Shown here piece after piece: positions 1 to 9,060 of a stretch of 64,000 nucleotides of DNA. Position 1 is the stretch's first letter. Every line of letters begins with the position of its first letter. Position numbers and translations under genes: made by a program. This DNA is from JAJPKK01 sp963807015. Lineage in GTDB: Bacteria > Pseudomonadota > Alphaproteobacteria > Rhizobiales > Xanthobacteraceae. The notes under the pieces are model-generated. The model was not told where the DNA came from. It did not search any database and was given only the letters and a program-made list of their open reading frames with translations. The stretch is from NCBI GenBank assembly GCA_963807015.1, contig CAWEAS010000002.1:310001-374000 (forward strand), written 5' to 3'.

Positions 1-1
1 G

Positions 2-751
2 CTCGACCTGCTGCTCGACCAGATCAGGCGCGACGACAGTATCCGCGTCGTCATCATCACCGGGGAAGGCCGCGGGTTCTCCGCCGGCGGCGACCTGCGC
101 ACGGAAGCGGGTCCGCTCGGCGCGCTCGACGATGACCACGATTTCGGGGCGTTCGGCGCCTACCGGGAGCTGGCGAATTACTTCTTCAACGACTTGCGCC
201 ACGTCGTGATCCAGCGCGCGATCCGCAAGCTCGAAACGCTGCAAGCGGTGACGATCGCGGCCATCAACGGCCCGGCCGTCGGCATCGGCCTCGAACTCGC
301 GACCGCCTGCGACATGCGCTATGCCTCGGACCGCGCCCGGCTCGGCGAGGTCGCGGTGCCGGCCGGTTTCGTGCCGGAATCGGGCGGCGCTCGCAATCTG
401 CCGAAGCTCGTCGGCATGGGGCGCGCCATGGAGATGATCCTCTCGGGCGAGATCATCGATGCCGCAGAGGCGCAGCGTATCGGCCTCGTCGAGCGCGTCT
501 TTCCGCATGACAACCTTATGGAGGAGGTCGTTAAGATCGCCGACAAGATCGCCGCGGCGCCGTTCCTGTCGGTGCGACAGGCGAAGGCCCTGGTGCGGCG
601 CTATTGGGATCACAATCGCACCGACGAGGGCGCGCGCGCCGAACTCGATGCGGTCATGGAGATCACGCGCAGCCAGGATTGCCGCGAAGGCATCCGCGCC
701 TTCCTCGACAAACGGCCGCCGGCCTATCGCGGACCGAGCTACGGCGGCTGA
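2..751 (+). CDS. enoyl-CoA hydratase/isomerase (crotonase) family protein, 5' partial
   Basis: The frame is open from base 2, so roughly the first 20-25 residues lie outside the window. The visible 249 residues have the crotonase fold signatures: the first oxyanion-hole segment FSAGGDL (visible residues 26-32) and the second, INGPAVGIG (about 89-96). Family members act on acyl-CoA thioesters in the cytoplasm (hydration, isomerisation or C-C cleavage). Of the two catalytic glutamates of classical enoyl-CoA hydratases, the first is present (Glu98 in LELATACD). The second position, by my alignment, is Ala118 in LGEVAVP, so a simple hydratase is not assured. The next gene follows after 172 nt in the same direction. 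Family is certain; substrate is unknown. Confidence 0.9.
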   Translation, partial: LDLLLDQIRRDDSIRVVIITGEGRGFSAGGDLRTEAGPLGALDDDHDFGAFGAYRELANYFFNDLRHVVIQRAIRKLETLQAVTIAAINGPAVGIGLELATACDMRYASDRARLGEVAVPAGFVPESGGARNLPKLVGMGRAMEMILSGEIIDAAEAQRIGLVERVFPHDNLMEEVVKIADKIAAAPFLSVRQAKALVRRYWDHNRTDEGARAELDAVMEITRSQDCREGIRAFLDKRPPAYRGPSYGG

Positions 752-923
752 TTGCGGCGACATCATCGTGGCGGGAACGCCGCCGGAACCACCGAGGTGG
801 GCCGTTGGGTGTTTTGGTGGCGGTTGCTATGATAAGAAAGCGAGGCCGGCTGTCATTCGCGCCGGCTGACAGACAATCTCGTTCTCACCCGTGCCCCTGC
901 ATTCGCATTGTGGAGCCGCTGAC

Positions 924-1991
924 ATGTCCACCTATAATATTCTGATCCTGGGCGCCTCCTACGGCTCGCTGCTCGCCTCGAAGCTCATGTTCGGCGGCCA
1001 CAAGATCACGCTCGTCTGCCTGCCGGCGGAGGCCGACCTCATCAATGCCGAAGGCTTTCGCGTGCGCATGCCGGTGAAGGGGCGCCAGGAACAGATCCTC
1101 ATCGATTCGCGCAAGCTGCCGGGCAAGGTCACGGCGGCGGGCCCCGCCGACGTGAAGCCCGCCGACTTCGATCTCGTGGGGCTTGCGATGCAGGAGCCGC
1201 AATACCGCTCCCCCGGCGTGCGCGAACTCCTCGACGCGGTGGCGAAATCGCGCAAGCCGTGCATGTCGATCATGAACATGCCGCCGCTGCCGTATGTCCG
1301 GCGCATTCCGGGCCTCAATGCCGACAGCCTGAAGGCCGCCTACACCGATCCGAGCGTGTGGGACAGCTTTGATCCCGCACTTGTCACGCTGTGCAGCCCC
1401 GACCCGCAGGCCATTCGCCCGCCGGAAGAGAAGGTCAATTTCCTCCAGGTGACGTTGCCGACCAATTTCAAGGTCGCGCGGTTCGATTCGGACGCCTACA
1501 CCGCGATCCTGCGCAAGCTGCAGGACGATGTCGAGGCGGTCCGCTTCGATGCCCCCGAAGGCAAGGTCGAGCTCCCGGTCAAGCTCAAGGTGCACGATTC
1601 GATTTTCGTGCCGCTCGCGAAGTGGGCGATGCTGCTCTCGGGGAATTATCGCTGCGTGACGCGGGATGCGGCGCGCACCATCAAGGAGGCGGTACACAGC
1701 GATCTCGAAGAGTCGCGCTCGGTCTACAACTTCGTGCGCGATCTCTGCATCAAGCTCGGCGCCAAGCCGGACGACCTCGTGCCGTTCGAGAAATACGCCG
1801 CGGCGGCGCAGGGACTGACGCGGCCCTCCTCGGCGGCGCGGGCGCTGTTCAACGGCGCGCCGAACATCGAGCGCGCCGACAAGCTGGTGCAGCTCATCGC
1901 GCTGCAGAAGGGCCTGCGCCATCCCGTCATCGATGCGAACGTCGCGCTCGTCGACCAGCGCCTGGAGATGAATCGCAAGAAAGCCGCGTGA
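924..1991 (+). CDS. ketopantoate reductase-like NAD(P)-binding protein
   Basis: 355 residues. The ATG at 924 was chosen over an upstream in-frame GTG because GGAG lies 8 nt before it. The N-terminus is a beta-alpha-beta dinucleotide-binding start, YNILILGASYGSLLASKL (residues 3-20), with GASYGS replacing the usual GxGxxG. The overall plan, a Rossmann domain followed by a helical C-terminal half, is that of the ApbA/PanE and 6-phosphogluconate dehydrogenase-like superfamily. Classical PanE reduces 2-dehydropantoate with NADPH, but this protein is longer than PanE (about 300 residues) and the motif deviates, so the substrate is open. It may work with the crotonase upstream. There is no signal peptide, so it is cytoplasmic. 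Confidence 0.7.
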   Translation: MSTYNILILGASYGSLLASKLMFGGHKITLVCLPAEADLINAEGFRVRMPVKGRQEQILIDSRKLPGKVTAAGPADVKPADFDLVGLAMQEPQYRSPGVRELLDAVAKSRKPCMSIMNMPPLPYVRRIPGLNADSLKAAYTDPSVWDSFDPALVTLCSPDPQAIRPPEEKVNFLQVTLPTNFKVARFDSDAYTAILRKLQDDVEAVRFDAPEGKVELPVKLKVHDSIFVPLAKWAMLLSGNYRCVTRDAARTIKEAVHSDLEESRSVYNFVRDLCIKLGAKPDDLVPFEKYAAAAQGLTRPSSAARALFNGAPNIERADKLVQLIALQKGLRHPVIDANVALVDQRLEMNRKKAA

Positions 1992-2046
1992 ACGCGGACC
2001 GCGCGGCATCGGTCTTGTTGTGATTCGATGACTAAGCCAATTCGGT

Positions 2047-2161
2047 GTCATGCCCCGCGGACGCGGGGCATCCAGTAACCACTAGATTGGCGGTCAAATC
2101 TCGGATGAGCCTAATCGAGGCACTGGGGTTACTGGATCGCCCGGTCAAGCCGGGCGATGAC
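2047..2161. repeat. palindromic intergenic element, family A copy 1
   Basis: Two GC-rich hairpins (TGCCCCGC/GCGGGGCA at 2051-2070 and CGCCCGG/CCGGGCG at about 2138-2156) flank an inner inverted repeat, CCAGTAACC (2072-2080) against GGTTACTGG (2127-2135). The outer ends read GTCATG and ATGAC. The same architecture recurs at 55856-55949. No reading frame of its own is apparent. Elements of this kind are scattered between genes in Bradyrhizobium relatives. Confidence 0.75.
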
Positions 2162-2217
2162 GAATACGAAGAGACTGATCACCAGTATCAAAACGGTAAC
2201 AAAGGGAGGTCACTCCG

Positions 2218-3333
2218 ATGAAAATGTGTTTGGCGGGCCGCGCCGTCTCAGCTTTCGGCGCCGCTGCCTTGTGCCTAGCGTCCGCGCTTGCGATCGAGGC
2301 ACGGGCGCAGGAGCAGCGGCCGGCCGCGCCGTCGGCGATGGCGCCGCCGACGATCGCGCCGCATCCCTCGACCCAGGAGGGAGCCCATCGCATGACCTTC
2401 GAGCAGGTGGTGGCGATGGAGCAGTCGCTTTCCAATTGGGGCCGCTGGGGCAAGGAAGACGAGCGCGGCACGCTCAATCTCGTCACGCCGAAGAAGACGA
2501 TGGAGGCGCTCGCCCTTGTGAAGGACGGCGTCGTCGTCTCGCTCGCGCACTTCGCCAACCTCGACAAGACGGTCGACGACTTCAACTTCGGTCCGACCAA
2601 GCACGAGATGTGGTACGGCGCATTGGGCCCGCCGAAGCCGGGCGAGACGCGCGGCGCGCTCGACACCATCAGCTACGGCCTGCACGACGGCACGAACTCG
2701 CACATCGACGCGCTGTGCCACTACACCATCCTGCGCGAGGGCAAAGTGGTGGTCTTCAACGGCCATCCGTCGGCAACGCCCGACGGCTGCTCGGCCAATG
2801 GCATCGACCGCATGGGTCCCGGCGTCGTGACCCGCGCGATCCTGGTCGACATGCCGCTCCTCAAGAACGTGGAATGGCTCGACCCGCGCACGCCGATCTA
2901 CCCGGAGGATCTCGAGGCGTGGGAAAAGTTCGCCGGCGTCAAGATCGGCAGCGGCGACGCCGTCCTTATTCGCACCGGCCGCTGGGCCTTGCGCGCGGCG
3001 AAGGGGCCGTGGCTGCACGCGCGCGAAGGCGCGGGTATCCACGCCTCGGTGATGCCGTGGCTCAAGCAGCGCGACATCGCCGTGCTCGCGAGCGACGCCG
3101 TCAACGATGTGCAGCCGTCGGGGATCGTCGGCGGTTCCGGTGAAGCGGCGATCCGTCCGGTGCATCTCATCTCGATCGCCGTGATGGGCATGCCGCTCGT
3201 CGACAACGGCTACTTCGAGGATGCGGCCAAGGAAGCCGCCGCGCGCAAGCGCTGGGAATTCCTGATGTCGCTGCAGCTCACGCGGCTGCAAGGCGGAACC
3301 GCCTCGAACTTCAACGCGCTGGGGATTTTCTAA
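2218..3333 (+). CDS. exported cyclase-family (kynurenine formamidase-like) metal hydrolase
   Basis: 371 residues with a Sec-type signal peptide (residues 1 to about 30, ending ARAQ). The mature protein is a cyclase-family (PF04199-type) domain. The metal-binding signature appears as HDGTNSHIDALCH near residue 157, matching the HxGTHxDxPxH-like pattern of kynurenine formamidase and related hydrolases. Family members hydrolyse amides or lactones using divalent metals. The ATG is preceded by GGGAGG 8 nt upstream. An exported form suggests a scavenging or detoxifying role in the periplasm rather than tryptophan catabolism. The gene stands alone between a palindromic repeat and a convergent reductase gene. 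Substrate unknown. Confidence 0.8.
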   Translation: MKMCLAGRAVSAFGAAALCLASALAIEARAQEQRPAAPSAMAPPTIAPHPSTQEGAHRMTFEQVVAMEQSLSNWGRWGKEDERGTLNLVTPKKTMEALALVKDGVVVSLAHFANLDKTVDDFNFGPTKHEMWYGALGPPKPGETRGALDTISYGLHDGTNSHIDALCHYTILREGKVVVFNGHPSATPDGCSANGIDRMGPGVVTRAILVDMPLLKNVEWLDPRTPIYPEDLEAWEKFAGVKIGSGDAVLIRTGRWALRAAKGPWLHAREGAGIHASVMPWLKQRDIAVLASDAVNDVQPSGIVGGSGEAAIRPVHLISIAVMGMPLVDNGYFEDAAKEAAARKRWEFLMSLQLTRLQGGTASNFNALGIF

Positions 3334-3340
3334 TGTGGTC

Positions 3341-3377
3341 GCGAGTCGTGGCCGGGACGAGCCCGGCCACGACTCGC
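3341..3377. terminator. perfect 16-bp stem hairpin between convergent genes
   Basis: Sixteen bases at 3341-3356 pair perfectly with 3362-3377 around a 5-nt loop. The structure sits just after the cyclase stop and overlaps the end of the convergent reductase region, so it can serve as a bidirectional terminator. There is no long T tract. The central 20-mer GGCCGGGACGAGCCCGGCCA is identical to 55926-55945 in the palindromic element there, so this is probably a solo half of family A. Confidence 0.65.
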
Positions 3378-3378
3378 G

Positions 3379-4407
3379 TTACGAAACGCCGAGCTTCTTC
3401 TGCAGGCTCGTCGAGGACGTGGTGTATTGGAACACCAGGCGCTTGTCGGGGAAGACATAGTGGTAGGCCTTCTGCGCCATCAGTGCGGCCTCATGGAAGC
3501 CGCACAGGATGAGCTTGAGCTTGCCGGGATAGGTGTTGATGTCGCCGATCGCGAAAATGCCCGGGACGTTGGTCTCGAAGGCGGCGGTGTCGACCGGGAT
3601 CAGATCATCCTCGAGCTCGATGCCCCAATTCCCCACCGGACCGAGCTTCATGGTCAGTCCGAAGAACGGCAGCATGGCGTCGCACTCGACGCGGTAGGGG
3701 TCGCCCTTGTCGGGCTTCGCGAGCGCCGCGCGCAGCACGCCGTCCTCGCCTTCGAGGCCGGTCACCTGTCCCAGCATCAGGTCGATCTTGCCCTCCGCCA
3801 ACAGCGCCCGCATCTTGTTGACGCTGTCCGGCGCGGCGCGGAACTGGTCGCGCCGATGCATCAAGGTCACGCGCTTCGCGAGTGGGGTGAGGTTGAGCGT
3901 CCAGTCGAGCGCCGAGTCGCCGCCGCCGACGATGAGCAGGCGCTTGTCGCGAAAGCGCTCCATCTGGCGCACGGCGTAGAACACCGAGGTGCCTTCGTAA
4001 GCCTCGATGCCGGGCACCGGGGGACGCTTGGGCTGGAACGAGCCGCCGCCCGCCGCGACGACGACGAGCTTCGCCTCGAACACCTTGCCCTGGTCGGTCG
4101 TGATGCGAAACAGCGGCTCGCCGATGCGCTCGATCGTCTCCACCATCTCGCCGAGATGAAACGTCGGATTGAACGGCGCGATCTGCTTCATCAGCAACTC
4201 GGTGAGGCCCTGGCCCGAGATGATGGGCAGCGCCGGAATGTCGTAGATCGGCTTTTCCGGATAAAGCTCGGCACACTGGCCGCCGACCTTGTCGAGGATG
4301 TCGATGAGGTGCGCCTTGATGTCGAGGAGGCCGAGCTCGAACACGGCGAAAAGTCCGCACGGGCCGGCGCCGATGATGAGTACGTCAGTCTTGATAGGTT
4401 CAGGCAT
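3379..4407 (-). CDS. ferredoxin--NADP reductase (thioredoxin-reductase-like type)
   Basis: 342 residues. The FAD-binding GAGPCG is at residues 13-18, VGGQC lies near 42, and a second dinucleotide-binding segment, GGGDSALD, is near residue 162. The C-terminal FAIGDINTYPGK corresponds to the FAD-contacting GD motif. There is no redox-active CxxC in the NADP domain, and the C-terminal extension, with aromatic and Ser/Thr residues, fits the homodimeric FNR of the Rhodopseudomonas/Bacillus YumC type rather than thioredoxin reductase. It would shuttle electrons between NADPH and ferredoxin in the cytoplasm. A [2Fe-2S] ferredoxin gene lies at 17236-17556, but partnership is only a guess. The start lacks a strong ribosome binding site. 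Confidence 0.85.
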   Translation of the reverse strand: MPEPIKTDVLIIGAGPCGLFAVFELGLLDIKAHLIDILDKVGGQCAELYPEKPIYDIPALPIISGQGLTELLMKQIAPFNPTFHLGEMVETIERIGEPLFRITTDQGKVFEAKLVVVAAGGGSFQPKRPPVPGIEAYEGTSVFYAVRQMERFRDKRLLIVGGGDSALDWTLNLTPLAKRVTLMHRRDQFRAAPDSVNKMRALLAEGKIDLMLGQVTGLEGEDGVLRAALAKPDKGDPYRVECDAMLPFFGLTMKLGPVGNWGIELEDDLIPVDTAAFETNVPGIFAIGDINTYPGKLKLILCGFHEAALMAQKAYHYVFPDKRLVFQYTTSSTSLQKKLGVS

Positions 4408-4619
4408 GCGTTGGTCTGGCCGTCGAAATTACGAATGTCAGGAAAGATGCCAGCCGCGAGGGGCGGACGCGGGGAAAAAGCGCTTTTGGCGACAAAATGC
4501 AAGGGCGGAAGCGCCGATAAGAATGAATCGAACGTCAAAGCGTTGGTTGTTGAAACGGATTTACGCTTAGCCGGCGCGGGCAGCACGGCATTTTTGCAGC
4601 AGGCTTCGGCCGACCGCTG

Positions 4620-4651
4620 CGGACGAGGGGCGTTGTCGCGTCCCTCGTCCG
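4620..4651 (-). terminator. 10-bp stem hairpin downstream of the soxC/cytochrome pair
   Basis: CGGACGAGGG (4620-4629) pairs perfectly with CCCTCGTCCG (4642-4651). It lies 14 nt beyond the end of the cytochrome gene on the minus strand. No T run follows, so it may stabilise the 3' end or assist factor-dependent termination. Confidence 0.5.
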
Positions 4652-4664
4652 GTATGCGCTTGCT

Positions 4665-5210
4665 TCAGTGCTTGCCCGGGTAGAGCGGGATGAAGCCGTC
4701 ACGGTTCGGCATCTTCACCGCAGCGAGGGTCTTGGCGTCCATCACGTCGTTCTCGCCGATGATCCCGTTGAGTTGCAGGACGTAGGCCGAGACGGCGTAG
4801 ACCTCGTCATTGGTGAGCGTCTTCGGCTCGGTCCAGGGCATCGCCCGGCGGACGAAGTCGAAGAGCGTGGTCGCATAGGGCCAGTAGCTGCCCACCGTCT
4901 TCACCACGGGGCCATCGCCCTTGATCTGCCCGCCGACCAGCCGGGCATTCGGCCCGCCCTGGCCCTTGTCGCCATGACACAGTGCGCATTTCTGCGCATA
5001 GACGGCGGCGCCTTGGGCTGGCGTGCCGCTGCCGGGCGGCAGGCCGACGCCGTCCGGGCCGATGCTGATGTCCCAGGCGGTGGTATCGGCGGGCGAGATC
5101 GGCTTGCCGAAATGCGGTGCGTCCGCTGCGCTCGCCGCGGCTACACCCAACACGAACCCTGCCGCGAGCGCGGCGATTGCGGCGGACGATAGGCGCTTAG
5201 ACGTACACAT
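4665..5210 (-). CDS. mono-haem c-type cytochrome, SoxD/SorB-like electron acceptor
   Basis: 181 residues with a signal peptide (1 to about 29, ending ASAAD). There is one haem c attachment site, CALCH (Cys75, Cys78, His79), and Met124 in RRAMPW is a plausible sixth ligand. It overlaps the 3' end of the sulfite dehydrogenase gene by 14 nt, with a GAGGTG ribosome site inside that gene, so the two are translationally coupled. It should take electrons from the molybdenum subunit in the periplasm and pass them to the respiratory chain. Classical SoxD has two haems and is about twice as long, so this is either a short SoxD or a SorB-like subunit. Confidence 0.85.
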   Translation of the reverse strand: MCTSKRLSSAAIAALAAGFVLGVAAASAADAPHFGKPISPADTTAWDISIGPDGVGLPPGSGTPAQGAAVYAQKCALCHGDKGQGGPNARLVGGQIKGDGPVVKTVGSYWPYATTLFDFVRRAMPWTEPKTLTNDEVYAVSAYVLQLNGIIGENDVMDAKTLAAVKMPNRDGFIPLYPGKH

Positions 5211-6519
5211 TGGTCACCTCGCCTTTTGCGCTGACGCCCCAGCTGGAGACCAGGTTGCAGTGCTCCATCGGGAACGCGTTGACGTTGGGCGACACCTTGG
5301 GTGCCCCGCGTTCGGCCATGAACGCCGCCCGGCTCGGCTGCAGGTTGCCGGCCTCGTCGGTCGCGCGGCTCATGATGACGGACGGCGAACCATCCCAGGT
5401 CCACGGCATGCGGAACCGCGTCAGCGCCTTGGACAGCACCGGCGTCTGCAATGCTGCTTCTGCCCAGCTCTTGCCGCCGTCTGCCGACACGTCGACCTTG
5501 CTGATGCGGCCGTTGCCCGACCAGGCGAGGCCTGAGATTTCGTAGAAGCCGGGATCCTTCAGCGCCATGCCCGGCGACGGGCTGCTGATGAAGGACTTGA
5601 CCTCCTGCGGGTAATAGAACTGCCACGCCTTTCCGCTCGGCAGCAGGATCGTGTAGGCCATGGTCTCGTTCTGGGCCATGATCGGCGCATCGACGATCTT
5701 GATCCGGCGCAGCCACTTCACGTTCATGTTGCCCTCGTAGCCGGGCACCAAGAGCCGCATCGGGTAGCCGTTCGAGGGATTGATGCGTTCGCCGTTCTGG
5801 TAGAGCGCGATCATCGCATCGTCCATCGCCTTCCGAACCGGGATGCTGCGATGCATGGTCGGCGCGTCGGCGCCCTCGGCGAGGAACCACTGCGCCTCGG
5901 GGTCGACGCCGACCTCCTCGAACAAGGTCGAGAGCTTGACGCCGGTCCACTCCGCGCAGGAGAGGAGGCCGTGCAGCCCCTGGACGTTGGCCTGGATCGG
6001 GTCCTTCGAGTACATCGGCGCCGAGTTGCCGCCGCACTCGAGGAACGTCACGCGCGACACCATCGGATAGCGATGGAGCGCTTCCATCGTAAAGACCATC
6101 GGCTGCTTCACGCGGCCATGGATCAAGAGCTTGTGCTTGTCGGGATCGATGTCCGGAAAGCCTTCGCGGGCAATGACGAAGTGCAGCCCATTCGGCGTGA
6201 TGGTGCCGTTGAGGAGATGATGCGGCGTGCGCGCCGCGCTGCCGCGCGGCTCGAGCTTCGGGTTGGTGAGCGTGCGCACCGTCTTTGCTTCGAAGCGGGA
6301 CGGCACGCCATAGGCCGGGATCGGAACGCCCGGACCCATGCTCCACGGATCGTTCGCGAGCGGCTCCGCGGCGGCACCGGTGATTGCTCCGGCGGTGCCG
6401 ACAGTTGCGGCGCCGGCAATCGCCGCGCCGTGCGTGAGTAGCATCCGGCGATCGAGCAGGCCGTTGCCGGCGACCCGCTCCGCGGACATAGTTCGACTGT
6501 GTTTTCGGAATGTGGCCAA
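5197..6519 (-). CDS. soxC: SoxC-type sulfite dehydrogenase, molybdopterin subunit
   Basis: The product is 440 residues if translation starts at the TTG at 6519, where GGAGG lies 5 nt upstream. An in-frame ATG at 6621 would add 34 residues without a good ribosome site. A twin-arginine signal follows (DRRMLL, Arg24-Arg25, then a hydrophobic Ala/Gly segment), as expected for a cofactor-loaded periplasmic enzyme. The sulfite-oxidase fold shows the Mo-ligating cysteine in ECGGNS (Cys162), followed by a Mo-cofactor dimerisation-like C-terminal domain (WSGNGRISKVDVSADGG). It oxidises sulfite, or sulfane sulfur in a Sox complex, with the downstream cytochrome as partner. No soxXYZAB genes are in the window, so a stand-alone sulfite dehydrogenase is as likely as a Sox component. 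Confidence 0.85.
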   Translation of the reverse strand: MATFRKHSRTMSAERVAGNGLLDRRMLLTHGAAIAGAATVGTAGAITGAAAEPLANDPWSMGPGVPIPAYGVPSRFEAKTVRTLTNPKLEPRGSAARTPHHLLNGTITPNGLHFVIAREGFPDIDPDKHKLLIHGRVKQPMVFTMEALHRYPMVSRVTFLECGGNSAPMYSKDPIQANVQGLHGLLSCAEWTGVKLSTLFEEVGVDPEAQWFLAEGADAPTMHRSIPVRKAMDDAMIALYQNGERINPSNGYPMRLLVPGYEGNMNVKWLRRIKIVDAPIMAQNETMAYTILLPSGKAWQFYYPQEVKSFISSPSPGMALKDPGFYEISGLAWSGNGRISKVDVSADGGKSWAEAALQTPVLSKALTRFRMPWTWDGSPSVIMSRATDEAGNLQPSRAAFMAERGAPKVSPNVNAFPMEHCNLVSSWGVSAKGEVTNVYV

Positions 6520-6742
6520 GTTTTCCTCCCATCGGAGTGATGCGCGCGGCGTACCCACCGGTCGCCACGCTGCGAGGGAATGCTGCGCTAGAAATGCGGC
6601 AGTGTCCAGGTCGCTCGCCATGCGGCAACGGACGAGGACATCCGCGTCAGCCGGATCGCCGGGATGAACTACTTATGGGCTATTAGCAGCGGCGCAGAGT
6701 GGCTTCCATGATGCGGCTGACTCGGGCTGACAAGCTCGAGGG

Positions 6743-7306
<564 letters not shown>

Positions 7307-7343
7307 TGGTAAGCGTACCTACGCTCTTTGCGATCGCGCGACG

Positions 7344-8249
7344 TCAGCGGCTTGGCAATTTGGCGAAGAACTCCCAGACCGCGACGGGCGAATCCAAGTC
7401 CTCGCCTTCGAGAGGCATGGCGTGTCCGCCGTTCTGAACCGAATATAAAATGACCATGGGGGTACCGTCTTTCACCCAGGTCATGCTGTCGACCGTGGTT
7501 CGCCCGCCTTTATGCGGCAGCGTCGCAAGCTGCGGTGCGGCCGTTATGCCCAACAGCTTTGCCCAATATTTTGCGGTGTCTTCGCTGGAGAGCACGTTGC
7601 CGAGATGTGCGTCGCCCAGATTCACCATGCCGCCGCGAAACGGATTGATCGGGTCGGCGGTGCCGTTGACGATCATCACGGGGATAGGCTTGTCGACTTG
7701 GCCGCAATCGAGATTTTCCTTCACCGGCACGCTTGCCGAGATCGCGGCGACGCCGGCGAAATCCTCGGCGCTTTCCAGCGCCAGCCGGTAGGCGAGCTGT
7801 GCACCGTTGGACCAGCCGGCGGCGAAGACGCGCTTCCGGTCGATCGCATGCGCCGTGACCTCATGGTTGAGAAGGCTTTTGATAAAACCGGCGTCGTCGA
7901 TCTTCAGTCGCTTGGAGGAAAATGGCGAGCCGCCGCGGCAATCGTTCCAGGTGTTGTCGAACCCTTCCGGATAGACGACCAGGAATCCGTGTTTGTCCGC
8001 CAACTCGTCGAATTCGTAATTGGAATATTGGCGCATGCTCGCGGCATCGCCCCCTGACGGATGCAGCACGAACAACAACGGTGCGCCGGGCTTCAACGTT
8101 TTGGGAACATATTCGATGAAACCGCGCTCCCGGCCTCCAATCGTACCGGCGTAACGGGTCGCGTCACCCATTGGCTCGGCGGCGGCGGTGGTGGCAACGA
8201 GCGCCAACGCGGCGGCGATCGTCCAGTGCGGCAATGTGGTCTCCGCCAT
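7344..8249 (-). CDS. secreted CE1-type esterase / PHB-depolymerase-like (LpqC family)
   Basis: 301 residues from the ATG at 8249, which has GGAG 8 nt upstream; another in-frame ATG at 8273 is less well placed. A signal peptide ends TAAAEP (about residue 25). The alpha/beta hydrolase core has the oxyanion-loop region VLHPSGGD (61-68), the nucleophile elbow GWSNGA with Ser147, a likely Asp in NGTADPINPF, and a His in NGGHAMP near the C-terminus. Family members (feruloyl/acetyl-xylan esterases, PHB depolymerases) cleave esters outside the cytoplasm. The gene is monocistronic and divergent from the small gene at 8426. Substrate unknown. Confidence 0.82.
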   Translation of the reverse strand: MAETTLPHWTIAAALALVATTAAAEPMGDATRYAGTIGGRERGFIEYVPKTLKPGAPLLFVLHPSGGDAASMRQYSNYEFDELADKHGFLVVYPEGFDNTWNDCRGGSPFSSKRLKIDDAGFIKSLLNHEVTAHAIDRKRVFAAGWSNGAQLAYRLALESAEDFAGVAAISASVPVKENLDCGQVDKPIPVMIVNGTADPINPFRGGMVNLGDAHLGNVLSSEDTAKYWAKLLGITAAPQLATLPHKGGRTTVDSMTWVKDGTPMVILYSVQNGGHAMPLEGEDLDSPVAVWEFFAKLPSR

Positions 8250-8425
8250 TTTCGCGGCTCCGTTCAGGCGCACCTACCATACCAGCGCCGCGCGATCCGT
8301 GCGCCAATTTGAATGCGCGACATCGATGGACGAAGAGCTTGGGCCGGCCGCCCAAGGCGTGACGTGCCTTGTGCCTTGCCTCTGCGGCCGTGTTAAGTCG
8401 TTCGGGCAAGACGCGGGAGATCTAT

Positions 8426-8719
8426 ATGACCTCGACATTTGCCCAGATCGGCGGTGCACGGATCGGCTTCGTCAACGCGACTTGGCCGTTCGCGCAGTTT
8501 TCGGCAGATCGCGACACCATCGCGCTGCGCTGCCTGTTCAAGTTTACATTTCCGCGCGACAGCATCACAAAGTTGGGCCGCTATCGGGGCTTCACCTCGA
8601 GCGGCCTGCAGATCGAGCACACCGTCCCACGCTACCCGAGGTTCATGGTGTTCTGGACGTTCAGCTTCGACGCGCTCAAGGCGGAACTGGAAGCGCTCGG
8701 CTACACGGTGCGCGATTGA
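8426..8719 (+). CDS. hypothetical protein, 97 aa
   Basis: The start at 8426 was chosen because GGGAG lies 9-10 nt upstream; an earlier ATG at 8369 has no ribosome site. The protein has alternating short beta-like segments (ARIGFVNATWPFAQFSADRDTIALRCLFKFTF) and ends in an amphipathic helix (FDALKAELEALGY). No signal peptide or membrane segment is seen. I do not recognise the family; the pattern suggests a small beta-barrel, PH-like domain, but this is a guess. It is transcribed away from the esterase gene. Confidence 0.6.
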   Translation: MTSTFAQIGGARIGFVNATWPFAQFSADRDTIALRCLFKFTFPRDSITKLGRYRGFTSSGLQIEHTVPRYPRFMVFWTFSFDALKAELEALGYTVRD

Positions 8720-9060
8720 TACTAGGATGGTGGGCTGACGTTGCGGGAGCTCAACAGGCACTTGAGCGGCGAAGATGACGCCCCTCCGGGGTATCGGCTC
8801 TTGGTCCGAACCCGGCATTTGTAGCGATCCCAAATCGTCATCGATAAGTCAGCAGGGGGTTAAATTGATGCTTTCCGGCATGCGACTAATTTCATCCGGT
8901 CTGCCACAGCAAGCGGAAATCAACCGCGAGCTCTTTCGCGATGGGCAAGGGGCAGACTTTCGGTCCCCCGATAGGGGCTTTACTCAGATTGTCGGTGTGA
9001 CGTAGCTTTTTTTCGGTTTCGCGAGAATGTTCGGGCGAGGCGATCCTTCGAGGGCACCAC
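8720..9060. other. 341-bp intergenic stretch, no gene seen
   Basis: Both strands lack a convincing coding region. Base composition is visibly more AT-rich than the surroundings from about 8820 onward. It presumably holds the promoter of the Tat-exported VOC protein at 9061. I see no repeat, tRNA or terminator. Confidence 0.5.
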
